Source of the DNA: Gordionus sp. m RMFG-2023
Taxonomy: Eukaryota; Nematomorpha; Gordioida; Chordodea; Parachordodidae
Reading direction: 5' to 3'
NCBI RefSeq assembly: GCF_954871325.1
Contig: NC_088775.1
Coordinates: forward strand, 74,997,561-75,061,560
Length of the DNA stretch: 64,000 nt
Below, piece by piece: positions 1 through 11,619 of the stretch (positions within the stretch are counted from its first letter, which is position 1; every line of letters begins with the position of its first letter). A program made the translations under genes and the position numbers. A model generated the notes under the pieces. That model had not been told where the DNA came from, searched no databases, and was given only the letters and a program-made list of their open reading frames with translations.

Positions 1-32
1 ATATAAAATAAAATATTACTTTTTATACCTAC

Positions 33-91
33 AGGTTTGTGCGTCAACCCTGGATCCAAAATTCAGAATCAACAGGATTTGATAATTAAAC
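33..91 (+). CDS. possible short internal exon upstream of the C2-like exon
   Basis: A pyrimidine-rich stretch ending in ACAG at 29-32 precedes an open stretch. One frame reads CASTLDPKF, which resembles the T-L-N/D-P-x-F turn common in C2 domains and would suit the C2-like exon at 370-648. No convincing 5' splice site follows, so the exon end is unknown. Weak call. Confidence 0.25.
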
Positions 92-369
92 TATATGATT
101 TCGTTCATTATAATATGCCTGGCTGATTCACATATTTCTAAAATATTTGCTAAGGTGTGGTTGCTTAACAAAGTGAATAGTGAAAAAGTCGCCAAAATTA
201 AAAGTCAAAAGGTTGGACCTTTGGTAATGAATTTTGATATCAATGCTTTCGCTATTATTTTTGGGTATATTTTTGGATATATTTTTGTCATATAAAAATA
301 CTATGGTGCTCATGAGAATTTTACTAATTTTAATAAACCTTTTTTAGAATATACTCTATATTTTTTTAG

Positions 370-648
370 AATCCTTTTGTTGATCCAAATCAAACGCAGG
401 GGAGAGATAACACCGGGGACCAAGTCATCTATAGATTTGAAGAAACTTTAATCTTTCAGATTCCTAAACAAGTAAAAGGTTTAGAAGGTAAACTAATGGA
501 TAAAATAGCTTTGCTTGTTGTTTTGGTTGGGGTCGGCAAGCACCTGAACAAATATGTAATAGGAAACGTATACATTGATTCACAAGAATGTTTTTCTAAA
601 TTAGGTCATGATGGACAATCGAAACAAAAGTTTATTATTACGAACTGA
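370..648 (+). CDS. terminal exon of a host gene, C2-domain-like
   Basis: A run of T followed by AG (361-369) is a good 3' splice site. From 370 one frame stays open for 92 codons to TGA at 646-648, with mixed base composition unlike the AT-rich surroundings. The translation has alternating hydrophobic strands: VIYRFEETLIFQIPKQ, then IALLVVLVGVG, then NKYVIGNVYID. That is the order of the last strands of a C2 domain, where F-x-F-x-x-P precedes L-x-V-x-V and then IG-x-x-x-I. AATAAA at 749-754 could be the polyadenylation signal. There is no early ATG, as expected for an internal or terminal exon. The C2 assignment rests on pattern only; other beta-sandwich proteins are possible. Confidence 0.5.
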   Translation, partial: NPFVDPNQTQGRDNTGDQVIYRFEETLIFQIPKQVKGLEGKLMDKIALLVVLVGVGKHLNKYVIGNVYIDSQECFSKLGHDGQSKQKFIITN

Positions 649-659
649 AAAAGAAATAT

Positions 660-1745
660 AATTATGCATTTGCAACATTTACCTTTATCCATATGATATA
701 TTCGAATTTGTATACTTTAACTTCAGCTTAAATAATGTATTGTATCTAAATAAAAATATTAATATTACTCTGCTAAGAAAAAAATAATATTTTATAAAAA
801 TATGCATTCTTAATTAAATTTAATTTCTAAATTTTGGTATTTGTCTTATTTTACCACAGTATCTATTCTTGTTCACATTTTTCTTATAGGCGAAAAAGTG
901 CTAAATCATTGGATTAAGTTGAGAAGTCAATGCAAATATAGTCCTTCGTTGGTCTATTCAAAAAAGAATAAGTATACAAATAATAAATTTTTGATTTTGT
1001 TCGAATATAAATAAATAATTATTCGATTTGATTAAAAAGAATGATTGAAGAATTATTTGAATAATTCGTTTATTCGAAAAATTATGAGAACCTATTAATT
1101 GGATAGGTGTGATTAACTAGGCATACATCAATAATTTTTAAAAGGTTTTTCTTAGTTAGTTAGAACTAATTTGGTGTCAAAAAAACGCACATCTTATAAA
1201 AATAAACAACAAGAAAAAATGTTTGCCACTAAACTTTTGATATTATAAATTAAATTTAAATAAATTTTAATCTCTAATTGACTAAACTAAGTAGACAAAT
1301 AAAATTTTATCAATCAAATTACGTTAAAATAAAATTTAATTTAAAAAAAGCTTAAATCAAAAGTAAGAGAAACAAGAGATCAGGAATATAAAATTTTGGT
1401 TAAGTAAATAAAGTTTTACCTAAATAAGGAAATATAAAATAGTAGTTTATCAAGAAAAATATATTTAAAAAATATATATGTATGAAAAGGATTATTATTA
1501 TAAATTAATATCATTATAAAAGGGCTCATCCTAAAGCCTGAGAACAATGATGCAAATACAATAAGCTTGTTATTGATAACTCGGATATAATATTCAATTA
1601 ATATTTATATATTCTTTTTTATATATAAGTTTTAATATTTTATATATATATATAATTTTTTAATATATATATTAATATAAAGTTATATGCTCATATGAAA
1701 TAAAATAAATTTTACATTCAAGTATTTTTATTTATAATATAAAAA
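660..1745. other. AT-rich spacer, nothing recognised
   Basis: Very AT-rich sequence with short homopolymers. No open frame, splice pair or repeat family could be supported here beyond the polyadenylation-like AATAAA at 749-754. Confidence 0.5.
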
Positions 1746-1882
1746 AGCGTTAAATAGAAGTATATCAAAATGTATCTTAAAAAGTATCTAAAAACAGATA
1801 CAGATACCTCTAAAATAATATCTAGATACAGATACCACATTTTTATATCTAGATACTTTTATCTAGATACTTTAACAACACT
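1746..1882. mobile_element. small hAT-like MITE with GTATCT/AGATAC arms
   Basis: The segment is made of AGATACAGATAC and TATCTAGATAC motifs and ends in TTTAACAACACTG, the same tip seen on other hAT-ended elements in this window. The left tip (AGCGTTAAATAG) is degenerate. The same GTATCTGTATCT motifs form the right end of the hAT remnant at 4390-4576, so this is probably a non-autonomous relative. No clear 8-bp duplication was found. Confidence 0.45.
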
Positions 1883-2955
1883 GGAAAACAGCATAAGTGA
1901 GAAAACTATATTAAAATAAAATGTAAAAAAATTATGTACATACATGTTAAAAAAGGCAAATACAAAACTTTTTCAAAAAGTAAAAGGAGGAAAGCAAAAT
2001 TAAACTCTTGTTGAGATCTGATCGTAAAACTTTCATAAAATTTTATGATAATTTACGATTTTTGTCATTTTAAATTTTTAACAGTATTTAACATTATGTC
2101 ACTTTAGAAGCATATCAGTAAGCTTTATAAAGATATTTAAATGAAGCCTCTAGCTCACCATGTCACTCTTATAAAATTCAAAAAGGTTATAAAATAAATT
2201 ATAAAAAATATCGATTAAAATAAAAGTAATATATTATGGTGTAAAATAAGTCCCAATCTTAAAAAAATTTATCCCTTATTAATGTTAAAAAATCAAAACA
2301 TATCCTAAAAAATAACATTTAAAATAAAAATAATAATATACTTCTCAAAAGAAGCAATAACCTTCATTTCTTTACATATTTTTAAAATGAAAATAATTTA
2401 TTTGGCTTAAAGTTTTTATTATTATAAAGTTACCATTCTAAACTTTAGTCCCATGGATGGTATTCTCCACATTACATGATAAACTCTATTATATTTTATA
2501 ACGTTACGAAAGAATAAAATTTTCCTTTAGAATCTATTGGGTGGGCTCTTTCCCAACGACAATAACCAATCTGATGGCATAACTTTCAAACCTCAAGAAA
2601 GAAGTTGGCATAAATATATATACATTTATGCGTGATCCAATTTATCTATCTAGGGAAGCATAAATTTTAAAATGAAACAAATTATATTGAATAAAATATT
2701 TTATTTATTCCAATAGTCCACAGCGATCAAGTAAAAAGTTTTGCATCAAACCGTCTGATATTACAATCCATCTCAAGGAATTTGCTATTTTAATTGCAAT
2801 GGAATTGGTATTTTATTTTATTTTATTCTATTATATTAATTTTTAAGATTAATATTGATGACTAAAATAACGACATTCTTCCATAGCCAATTTATAGACC
2901 ATATTTTAAAATAATATCTCAAAATAAAGAAAATAAATTTCTGTTAGTAAAATGT
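1883..2955. other. AT-rich spacer, nothing recognised
   Basis: No supported gene or repeat. The left end of the hAT remnant that follows probably lies in here but could not be located. Confidence 0.4.
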
Positions 2956-3047
2956 TTGCCATGTCTACCAAAAAATATGCAAATTTCAGTTAGCATTACC
3001 TCAACTTGCAACATTGTAAACCATTTAAGGGTATAGATACTAAATAA

Positions 3048-3383
3048 ATGTTTACAATTTTAAATTTTAAGAGAAAACATCAAACACTCTTAATCCAAAT
3101 AAAAAAGGGGAAGGAGAAAAAACCTATTAAAGAAAATATTGGACTAGGCTCATCGTCCATCAATTTTTTTTCCAAGAGACCTCAGACTTTAACCCAAAGC
3201 ACTTTAGATGATTTAATAACTGATTTTATTATAGATAGCATTCACCCATTTTCAATTGTTGAAAATCCTTCATTTATAAAAGTGATCAAAACATTAGCTC
3301 TAAGAAAAAATATAATTTGCAGACAGACAGTGGTTGCTAGAATTGCCCAAAGATGGGAGAATGAAAAAAAAAGAAATCATTAA
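3048..3383 (+). pseudogene. hAT transposase, N-terminal region after the BED finger
   Basis: The frame encodes 111 residues. It contains LDDLITDFIIDSIHPFSIVE followed by PSFIKVIKTLAL, which is the conserved stretch after the BED zinc finger of ZBED/hAT transposases (usually I-x-x-F-I-x-D-x-x-P-x-S-x-V-E then F-x-x-L-I). The first ATG is arbitrary because upstream codons also look related. The catalytic RNase-H-like core is not intact downstream. Confidence 0.65.
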
Positions 3384-4018
3384 AAGTCTAATAGAACCAT
3401 TGTTAATATGTACAACAGCAGATTGTTGGAGTGCCTATCGCCGGTATAGCTAACATTTAAATTTGTATAATTATTTAATTACAAACAAATTATTTGGCAG
3501 TTTTAAGAAATGTTAATTTTTAGTTCATACATAGAAGTCACTGCACACTATATAGATCCAACAAGTTTGGAAAGAAAAAATGTAGCGTTGTAAAAGAATG
3601 ACTGGTAGTCATACATGTGATAAAATAGCAAAAAATTTACAAGATATAGCAAAGGATAATTGCATACAAAATAAAATCTCACAGAGCATTACTAATAATC
3701 CCAAAAACTTTATTAAGTCTTTTAGGTTTATTTTATTATAATTATAAACATAATATTACTTATTTATGATAGAGTTTTCAAGCCAATTGAAAATATTAGT
3801 GAATCCATAGATGATCTGGAAGATGAAGAAACAGTTGCACCAATATCAATATCAGATCTTTATACTACTGCTCAGGATTTTGGAATATCAGAATCATATA
3901 CCTGTGAAAAAAACCAATAATTTAATATCCGATTTTTTTCAGTATCCCACAGCAGGAGATATGATTGTTAATGATTTAAATTCTGATAATTAACAAATTT
4001 TAAATAGTTTTTTCAAAA

Positions 4019-4228
4019 ATGAATGCCGAGATAGATTTTAGTATTTTTAAACAATATCCTGATATAAAAATGTTATTCATTAAATATAACACCACAATCC
4101 CTTCCAGCGCCCCTGTTGAAATACTTTTTAGTATAGCTAAAAATGTCTTTACAGATAAACGAGGATGTCTTAATGACCAAAATTTTGAAAATATTTTATT
4201 GCTGAAATCTAATAATTATTTATAATCA
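4019..4228 (+). pseudogene. hAT transposase C-terminal dimerisation region
   Basis: The frame contains YPDIKMLFIKYNTTIPSSAP, then VEILFSIAKNVF, then LNDQNFENILLLKSN. This matches the hAT C-terminal dimerisation domain (F-P-x-I-x-x-L-x-x-K-Y, P-S-S-A-P-V-E-x-L-F-S, L-x-x-x-x-F-E-x-L-L-L-L-K). It belongs with the fragment at 3048-3383 on the same strand. Confidence 0.75.
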
Positions 4229-4576
4229 TTTAATCATATATTATATTATTTTTATTAATGATATATAATAATTATTTATAATTAAAAATCATTATTTTAG
4301 TTATATTTTGATAAATGTGATATCGAGTCAATAAATTTTTTAGATCATTTGATAAATTTTCACAATAGAATCTTAATTTAGGTTTATTCAAACCTTATCT
4401 AAGAGTATAATAAAAAATGTATCTGTGTCCAGAAACATTTTAAATGTATCTGTATCTAGCTTTTTAAATGTATCTGTATCTAGATAACTTTTTAGAAGCT
4501 GTATCTGTATCTAGATAAATTTTTAGACGATGTATCTGTATCTAGTTCCATTTAAAAAGTATCTTTTAACAACTCT

Positions 4577-4957
4577 GCTATTTTCTAATAAAAACATAAT
4601 GAATATATTTATAAAGTTAATGTTTTTAAAAATATATTCTTCTATTTATAAATAAATAGATGAGCCAATTTTCAAGTTGAGCCGAGCAGAAGATACGAGA
4701 TTTTAAACATTATTCCATTGTAATTTTATTTATTAAGATCTGGTAATTAGTGAAAGGTTGGGGCGGGGGGGGGAGGGGGCTTTGGTTAATTTAATTTAAT
4801 TGAAATTCTTCTCCCCATGAAAATAGCTATAAAACACATATCATTTTTGAATAATTTTATTGAAGACTAAATTGATTAAATAATTTTCACAATATAAATA
4901 TAATATAAATACAACTTGAATTTAATCTTCCTTAGGAGCCATACATGAAACCTTTGT
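4577..4957. other. AT-rich spacer with a short G-run
   Basis: No gene seen. A G-rich stretch (about 4757-4780) is the only distinctive element. Confidence 0.4.
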
Positions 4958-5599
4958 ATTCCTGGCATAGGCGTAGCCAGGATTCCTAAGGGGGGGGGGG
5001 GGGGAATTAACAAATTTGTGAGGGCTTCGCCACCAGACCTTATTTTTGGGCGGGTCCTCAGCCACTTTTGACAGGGCTTTGGCCGGCTTTCCTTAGTCTA
5101 TATATAACTTTAAAATATTTTTACAAGATAGGAGGTTAATTTTAATAAAAAAAAATATTATCTTTTTTAAAATATACGACATTGGTTAAGAGATTATTTA
5201 ATAAAAAAGTCTGGAATAAATAGGAAATTAATTTTTAATAGTTTATATATAAATATAATAAATTAAATATATATATTAATACAAAAAACGCGGTAATAAT
5301 TTATAATGTTAGATATAATTTTCTTTTATAATTTGCTAATTAATTATTTCAGAATTAAATACGGCAATAATTTATAATGTTAGATCTAATTTTCTTTAAG
5401 AATTTGATAATTAATTAATTATCAGAATTAACTTGTGTTAATAACCGATAAATATTTAAGAGTGCTAAGCCATATTTTACGAGGTAGTATTTTATAAATA
5501 TGTTTTTAGCCTTCGTAAATTCGAGAAAGTTTTTATTATTAAATATCGTAATAGGGGGGCAAGCTAAAATTTGAAATAATTTTGAAAAGCTTATTAATG

Positions 5600-6070
5600 T
5601 GTGTTCACAAACATTGATTGCGCTAGTGCATTCTCAGGCTTTCCATTCTTTTTAAGCTTGCATACCAATTTAAATTCAGTAATTACTTTCAATTATGTCC
5701 CATATCTTGCAAATAAAACATATATAAATAGTGAATTTCATCTCTAATCTCATCTGAGATGCTCACTGATGTTTTAGAGGATAATAAAATTTGAAAGATA
5801 TTGAGCAACAGCTTATGATTCAATTAGCGTTCTCTAAATTGAGTTTAAAATGTATCCATAATTAGTATAAAATTCGTAATTCTGTAATACAATTGATTAT
5901 GTGAAAGTATTAGTCCTATGTACTTGTCTTGATACAATTCTTGGCATGTTTATTACCATATTATATGAATGTATTTCTTTTTGAACCATGTTAAAAATAT
6001 TGCTAAATTCACAATCAGCATTTTTTCTTATTTGTAAAATAGCATGGTAAAGTCCCTAAATTAATTATAT
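5600..6070 (-). pseudogene. hAT transposase remnant of hAT-1
   Basis: On the minus strand, codons read MVQKEIHSYN then MPRIVSRQVHRTN, followed by degenerate aromatic-rich sequence. The P-R-x-x-x-R-Q-x-x-R-x-N block is characteristic of hAT transposases of the 52-kDa-repressor/ZMYM kind, just before the Y-Y-R-x-x-x-F-I-P region. Several stops interrupt the frame. The rest of the gene is not recognisable. Confidence 0.55.
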
Positions 6071-7055
6071 ACATATTTTAAAATATAAGCAAATAATCAG
6101 ATTGTAAATTTTGTACTTTTGAATGTATTATCTATAAGATAGTATTATTGACCAATAAATTATTATATAATGACAGGATCACTTTTCCCTAGCATAATTA
6201 TTATTGTATCATCAAAAGGCAAAGCTACCTATTGAACGCCTAATGGGAAATAAGAAGAGTGGTAAAAAACCCAAACCCAAATAAATAAAAATTTGATTGT
6301 GGAAGGTTTATGTTGGCTATATTAATTTTACTTTTATTTAGCATTGTGAGAACCTAGAAATAAACATATGATTAAATAAAATAGAAAATAATACTACTAT
6401 AAATACAACCAATTATCAATACAACTAATTCATTTTATCCAACTTTGAAAATAATTAAATAATAATTCATTCCATATTCAATATTCATCGTACCCACTTA
6501 GTATTTACATTGATAAATAATAATAATAAAGAGGTTAGATATTGGTAGAGCTAAAATTTTAAAATATAATGCATATGTTTAAATGAATTTAACAATATTT
6601 TTTTCAGTAGGAAATTAATATTAAGATATGCTCATTAATTTAACAAATATAAAATTACTTTTTTCATTTACATTCTTTAAAAGATCTTTTCTGATGTCCA
6701 TATCAATATTTTATAATCTTCTGTAAAATATATAATTCATTATTAGTAGAAATTATTTGATTTGATTGTAATATAATATTTGATAACCGTAAATCTACGA
6801 CACATAATATTCCATTGTTTCTATTGTGGGTTAATTTTTTTTTATTTAATTTTATTAATAATTTTATAATTAAATTCTACTTTTATAAAAATAAATAAAG
6901 TTATAAAAAATCAATATTATTTAGAAATTTTATGGATCTATTAGTAGTAATTATATAAAATATCACTTTTGTCTTAAAACTTATATTAGATTTGTATTTC
7001 ATTTCTTAAAAACATTTTTGGTTACACTTTTTTTATATATAATAAGGTATGAATT

Positions 7056-7765
7056 TGTTATATTATAGAAATTAATAAATTAATATATTATATATTTTGG
7101 TTATTAAATAGTATATGTTTATAATGTAACGCGCATTCATTTAATTAATAACTTATTCAAATTATATTTTGAACTTTATACGTTTTGTCGCTTTACGAAA
7201 AGGTAAAATTGGATTTACAAGCTAAATACCATTTTTTGTCTACTTTTCTTTTCTTCTCAATCTTACTTCCTCTTTAGCCATAAACCTATTACTGACTTGT
7301 TTTTGTCAAGGCTTACATTAAAGATGTTAAACTTAAACTTAGCCACCACCCACCCTTAAAGTAATTAAATTATTTTTACAGTTCATGGGTATAGGCTTTT
7401 GTTTTGCCCATTTCTTTTTGTCTATTAGCCTATAGACGTTTAAGCAACAGTTCTCGGACTGTTGCACGTACAAGTACGTGCGGCTTGCCCATAAACGTGT
7501 GAAGGGCTCCTCATTTTTTCTCCCCTTTATTAACTATCCAGTTTGATGGATTTTTGAGGAAAACCTAGCGTAGCTCTGTTGTATCCACAACCAGAGGGCG
7601 AAAACGCGTATCACGTAAATTATATTTTTATTTTAATTTTACTTTTCGTTTTATAAGTTAACCTTTTAATATTATATTCTAATTTTAGTTTGTAAAAATG
7701 TTATATAAATAATATGAAAAAGAGAAATAAAACAGATAAAAAAATAATATTTTTACTTTTGTTCA
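7056..7765 (+). repeat. 5' LTR (carries a MITE at 7171-7616)
   Basis: Matches 45247-45490 along its length once the inserted 446-bp MITE is set aside. It starts TGTTATATTATAG and ends TTTTGTTCA. Confidence 0.75.
7171..7616. mobile_element. 446-bp MITE inserted in the 5' LTR
   Basis: The insert is flanked by the direct repeat AAATTATATTTT (7159-7170 and 7617-7628), which is present once in the other LTR, giving an empty site. Imperfect inverted tips are TATACGTTTTGTCGC (left) and GATACGCGTTTTCGCCC (right, read inwards). Base composition is richer in GC than the surroundings. It contains a perfect 8-bp stem, GCACGTAC-aa-GTACGTGC, near 7463-7480. The 9-12-bp duplication suggests a MULE-like origin, but the superfamily is not proven. 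Confidence 0.65.
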
Positions 7766-8117
7766 TGGTATCCTGGGTCAGGACCGGAAAACCATATTTT
7801 GAAAAAAAATTCTTCAGGTCTTCTTTACCTGGGAATAAAACATCTGGTTAAAATAGAAAATATTGATATGATTTTAAAAATATTCTACTCCATTTTTTTT
7901 TAGATGTGCAACTATTGACCAAGAACAAATATGTAAGTTGGACAAGGCTATGAATTCTATATAGTGAAACCAATGATGATTTACAAAACATTCTAAATCC
8001 ATGTAAGAAGAAAAGTTATTATAAATTAAAACTATGCCGAGATAAAGTCATATCTTGTAAATTAACTTAATAAAATTAAACGTAAATCAATCATAATGGA
8101 CATATTTGAATACATAA

Positions 8118-9032
8118 AGCCTTAAAAATATTTACTTAAAGGAAATAATAGTTGAATTTCTTAAGGAACTACCTATTGATATTTTTCGTATTTTTGACTT
8201 ATGGGTTATTGACCAAATATGGGAATTAACTGAATTACCTAAAGATGAATTCTTAGGTATAATTGAAAAATATTTTAGGTCTAAAAAAAGTTATAATATT
8301 TATGATATAGGTTATTATAATAATAATAGAAATCATAATTATAACAAATGTAATTATAATGATTATAAACCTAATGAGTATTTTAAAAACAACTTTAGAC
8401 AAAATTATGTTAAAAGATATGATAATAATTGTAATAGAAATAAAAATTACAATAATAATAATTTTAGATATGATAATAATTGTAATAGAAATAGAAAATA
8501 CAATAATAAAAATTTTAGATATGATGATAATTGTAATAGAAATAGAAATTACAATAATAATAATTTTAGATATGATAATAATTGTAATAGAAATAGAAAT
8601 TACAATAATAATAATTTTAGATTTGATAATAATTGTAATAGAAATAGAAATTACAATAATAATAATTTTAGATATTATGAAAATTATAACACTATAATTT
8701 TAAGTCTAGATCAAAATGTAATTGAAACATATGAATTAAAAGATATAAATCATATGATTGAATTTAAAGAAACATTTGTGATAAAAAAAGTTATTAATAC
8801 AAATATTAAAGAAAATTATAAAATAAAAACAACTCTTATAAGTAATACTAAACATGATGAAAGATTTTTGAAACTTAAAACTTTGAAGACAAATATAAGT
8901 ATTATAAAAAGAAGTTATGTAAAAACTAAACGTCTTCATTTTAGAAAAATATTTAAAGATGTGACAAGATCATTTTCCAAAAATTTGAGGCTTAAGAAAT
9001 TATTTATTATTAATCTTATGAAGAATTATTAA
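8118..9032 (+). CDS. Asn/Arg-rich ORF inside the LTR element (gag-position protein)
   Basis: One frame is open for 304 codons to TAA at 9030-9032, but its first ATG is only at 8754, so it probably starts as an exon (AG at 8140-8141 is a possible splice acceptor) or with an unusual start. The N-terminal part reads FLKELPIDIFRIFDLW then IWELTELPKDEFLGIIEKYF. It is followed by five 17-residue repeats (about codons 100-184, consensus RYDNNCNRNRNYNNNNF) and a basic tail (KTKRLHFRKIFKDVTRSF). It lies between the primer-binding-like site and hAT-2, where gag is expected. The basic Asn/Arg repeats with one Cys each could bind nucleic acid, which is inference. No known domain was recognised. Confidence 0.5.
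   Translation, partial: SLKNIYLKEIIVEFLKELPIDIFRIFDLWVIDQIWELTELPKDEFLGIIEKYFRSKKSYNIYDIGYYNNNRNHNYNKCNYNDYKPNEYFKNNFRQNYVKRYDNNCNRNKNYNNNNFRYDNNCNRNRKYNNKNFRYDDNCNRNRNYNNNNFRYDNNCNRNRNYNNNNFRFDNNCNRNRNYNNNNFRYYENYNTIILSLDQNVIETYELKDINHMIEFKETFVIKKVINTNIKENYKIKTTLISNTKHDERFLKLKTLKTNISIIKRSYVKTKRLHFRKIFKDVTRSFSKNLRLKKLFIINLMKNY
8415..8669 (+). repeat. 51-bp in-frame tandem repeat, five copies
   Basis: Five near-identical 51-bp units encode RYDNNCNRNRNYNNNNF-type repeats. Because 51 is a multiple of three, two other frames also stay open; those are not genes. Confidence 0.85.
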
Positions 9033-9165
9033 TTTAAAACATTTTTTAAATTAAAAAGCAAGGGTGTTAAATTTAAAACTTTTTTTTTAAAGAGAGGGAA
9101 ATGTGCATAATATTTATTTGCTTATTTTAACCTCATGGATTGAAAACATTAATATATTAATAAAA

Positions 9166-9262
9166 ATTATTTAACACTAAAAAGCAAAAATGTTTTAACA
9201 CTAAAACACAAAAAATGAATTAACACTAAAACGCAAAAAATGAATTAACACTAAAACGCAAC
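9166..9262. repeat. 25-bp tandem repeat (AACACTAAAACGC units)
   Basis: About four copies of a unit containing TTAACACTAAAACGCAAAAA lie just upstream of hAT-2. Confidence 0.7.
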
Positions 9263-9899
9263 GATTATTCAATTTATCCAATTTGATTCACATTCAACAC
9301 ATTATTCCATATTCTATATATTAATTCATATATTATTCTGATTATTGATGATTCACTTATTCTTATATCCAAGTGATCAATTATTATTCCTAATTATTCT
9401 TGACTAACGGATCATTGGCGTACGCACCGGGGGGGGGGGGCAGGGGCACAAATCCCCCCAAAGCCAAAAAATGCAGATGCCGGATATACTTTTCAAAAAT
9501 ATTTTTTTAAGAGTGTTGTGCAGATTTAATTTAAAACATTTCCATATTTTTTAATTCATTTGTAAATAAAAATTTTAACTTGTAAAAATTGATAAGAATA
9601 TATAAATATGTTATTTTAACAACTTTTTACAAGTCAAATAATTTTATTTTCAAATAAATTAATATATGGAAATGTTTTGAATTAAATTTACACAGTACTA
9701 TATTAATTTATATTTGTTAATATTTATTCCTATCTCATATTAATATATATTTCATTACATTTATTATCACATTCATCACTAAGTTTATCAATTAATTTCG
9801 ATTTCAAGTTTTCCAGCGTAATATTATCTTATTATTTTCAAATTTTTAGTGGCGTAATATTTATCTACCATTTTTAAATTTCTAGTCAAATAATAATTA

Positions 9900-10547
9900 T
9901 TCTGAAATTGTCCAACAGGGAGAAAGAAATTGCAACCTTGTCCTACGAGATAGAGTCTCCGCCATTAAGCAGTAACAGCTTCTATGGAATTAGAAGAGCC
10001 GATTATTTGCTATTACTGACATATCACAATGGACTGAAAGAAATTTTTCCTTAGAAGCAAGAAAATTATTGGATTCAATGCTTATTCCAAATTTTTTTCC
10101 TCATTAGAATGTACAACTATTTTATGTATTACTTTTTAAATACATGATGATTTGATTAAGAAGATGAGAATAGCGGAGAGCATTTTATTAGAATTCAAGG
10201 AAATTAGGGCTAATGTTTATGAAGAATTTCATATTTTATATGTTATTGTTAAGTCAAAAGCAGAGCTATACGTGTTTAATATTTGTCTCACTCGACTTGC
10301 AGCAAGGCAAGCTCCTAGTTAAAACATTAACATAGGATCAGTAGAAGAGTATATCTTAGATACAAATACATTTATAAACCAAATAAATGAATGGTTTTTA
10401 ATTCATTATGCAGCACTTACCAATCTGCAAATATTATTTCCATAAAAGCCTACCCAACCTTTTTCAGATGGTGATACAAAAAAAAATATTTGTTGGATTT
10501 TTATCATGAAGATGTTAAAGTATCTTATGATGCCTTATTAGCTGAAT
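9900..10547 (+). pseudogene. hAT-2 transposase, central part
   Basis: Codons read FNICLTRLAARQAPS, then SVEEYILDTNTFINQINEWF, matching the hAT block P-R-x-x-x-R-Q then S-x-E-x-Y-x-x-x-x-F-I-x-x-x-x-x-I. The last codons before the hAT-3 insertion read SYDALLAE, the hAT motif usually written Y-D-A-L-x-A-E-L. Stops interrupt the frame. The gene continues at 44017 on the far side of the inserted stack. Confidence 0.6.
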
Positions 10548-11070
10548 CAGCGTCTACATAGCCAGGGGGGAGGGGGGTAGGAGACAAATGCCTCCAAAAT
10601 GTATTAGCATTTTTGGGGGTAGGTATTGATTTTAAGGGGTTGATATTAATTTTTTGGGGGTAGGCATTATTTTTTTGGGGGTAGGTATTGATTTTTGGTG
10701 GGTAATTTTTGATTTGAATTATAATTTCTTTTTAATCCATTAATTGTTACGATTATGATGGTTATCGTTTGTTTTTCTGAAAAATGTCGATTAAAGTAAA
10801 GATATTTGTCAATTAATAAATAATATAAATTTTATTTGTCAACGATTTTCATTTAGCATTTTATCAAGTTAATATTTACATATTTCCTATTTGGTACTTT
10901 TCTTAGAGGTTAATATATTTATATTATGTTTTTTAATAAATTTCTAGATTTTAGCAGGATAAATTTTAGGTAATTTTTTGAGTCATGCATAAAAACATAT
11001 ATCAGCAAGCAAAGAATAATAAAAAACATAATATGTAAAAAATTATAATATAATAATTATTTCTTTCTAG

Positions 11071-11264
11071 ATGCCAAGTAACAAAACGTTATTTAAAGTT
11101 AAGTGCAATTTTATAAATTGTAAAACTTCTAAAATAAGAAGTGACAAGATGCATGAACATTATAAACTTATACATCCTCATGTCAAGCCAGCTGATATGA
11201 AATTTACAAAGGTAGCCATCAAAAAAGATAATAATAATTAGGTATCCTTAAATTGTGATATTCC
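11071..11264 (+). pseudogene. hAT-3 transposase exon 1, left part (C2H2-type finger)
   Basis: A splice acceptor (TTTCTTTCTAG) directly precedes ATG at 11071. The peptide has KCNFINC then KMHEHYKLIHPH, giving C-x4-C-x12-H-x4-H, a zinc finger at residues 12-35. A TAG lies at 11239-11241. The P-like element is inserted at the end of this part; beyond it the same frame continues at 38860 (codons YNITNGVETQL, then TITSYFQK) and ends at a GTAATA donor at 38927. Basic K-K-x-I-T-S-Y/F-F tails after a finger are common in hAT proteins. Confidence 0.6.
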
Positions 11265-11619
11265 CAATGATATATATAACATAGATTGGCGATTCATTCA
11301 TTAAAAACTTCCTCACATTGCAATCAGCTGTAGGGCCATTTTGTAGCTTGAACGTTGATCAAATGCCTCATCATTATTATTATTATATATTTAAATTCTC
11401 GGTTAGGGTCCACTAGATCGTATGGACATTTGTGAAAAAACGTCAAATGACCAAAAATGGCCACAAATATATTTGAAGCGATTATAAAATTGTATAATTT
11501 TGAAACGTTGTTACAGATTTGGCAAATAAATAAAAAAATGCTTTTTATTTTAAATTAAATTTAAATGGCTAAATGGTAATTAATATTTATATTAATACAA
11601 GAACAGTATATATTAAAAA

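Larger units (their letters stand above)
2956..4576 (+). mobile_element. hAT transposon remnant (BED-finger type)
   Basis: Two transposase fragments on the + strand (3048-3383 and 4019-4228) are followed by a right end rich in GTATCTGTATCTAG motifs that finishes TTTTAACAACTCTG at about 4576. A few codons before 3048 resemble the end of a BED finger (TCNIVNHLR). The region between the fragments also holds hAT-like codons, but interrupted. The left terminal repeat was not found, so the start is approximate. It is old and inactive. Confidence 0.65.

Noticed and set aside
8359-8697. Ile-rich frame over the 51-bp repeat
   Set aside because: A shadow of the Asn/Arg frame at 8118-9032. It exists only because the repeat length is a multiple of three.
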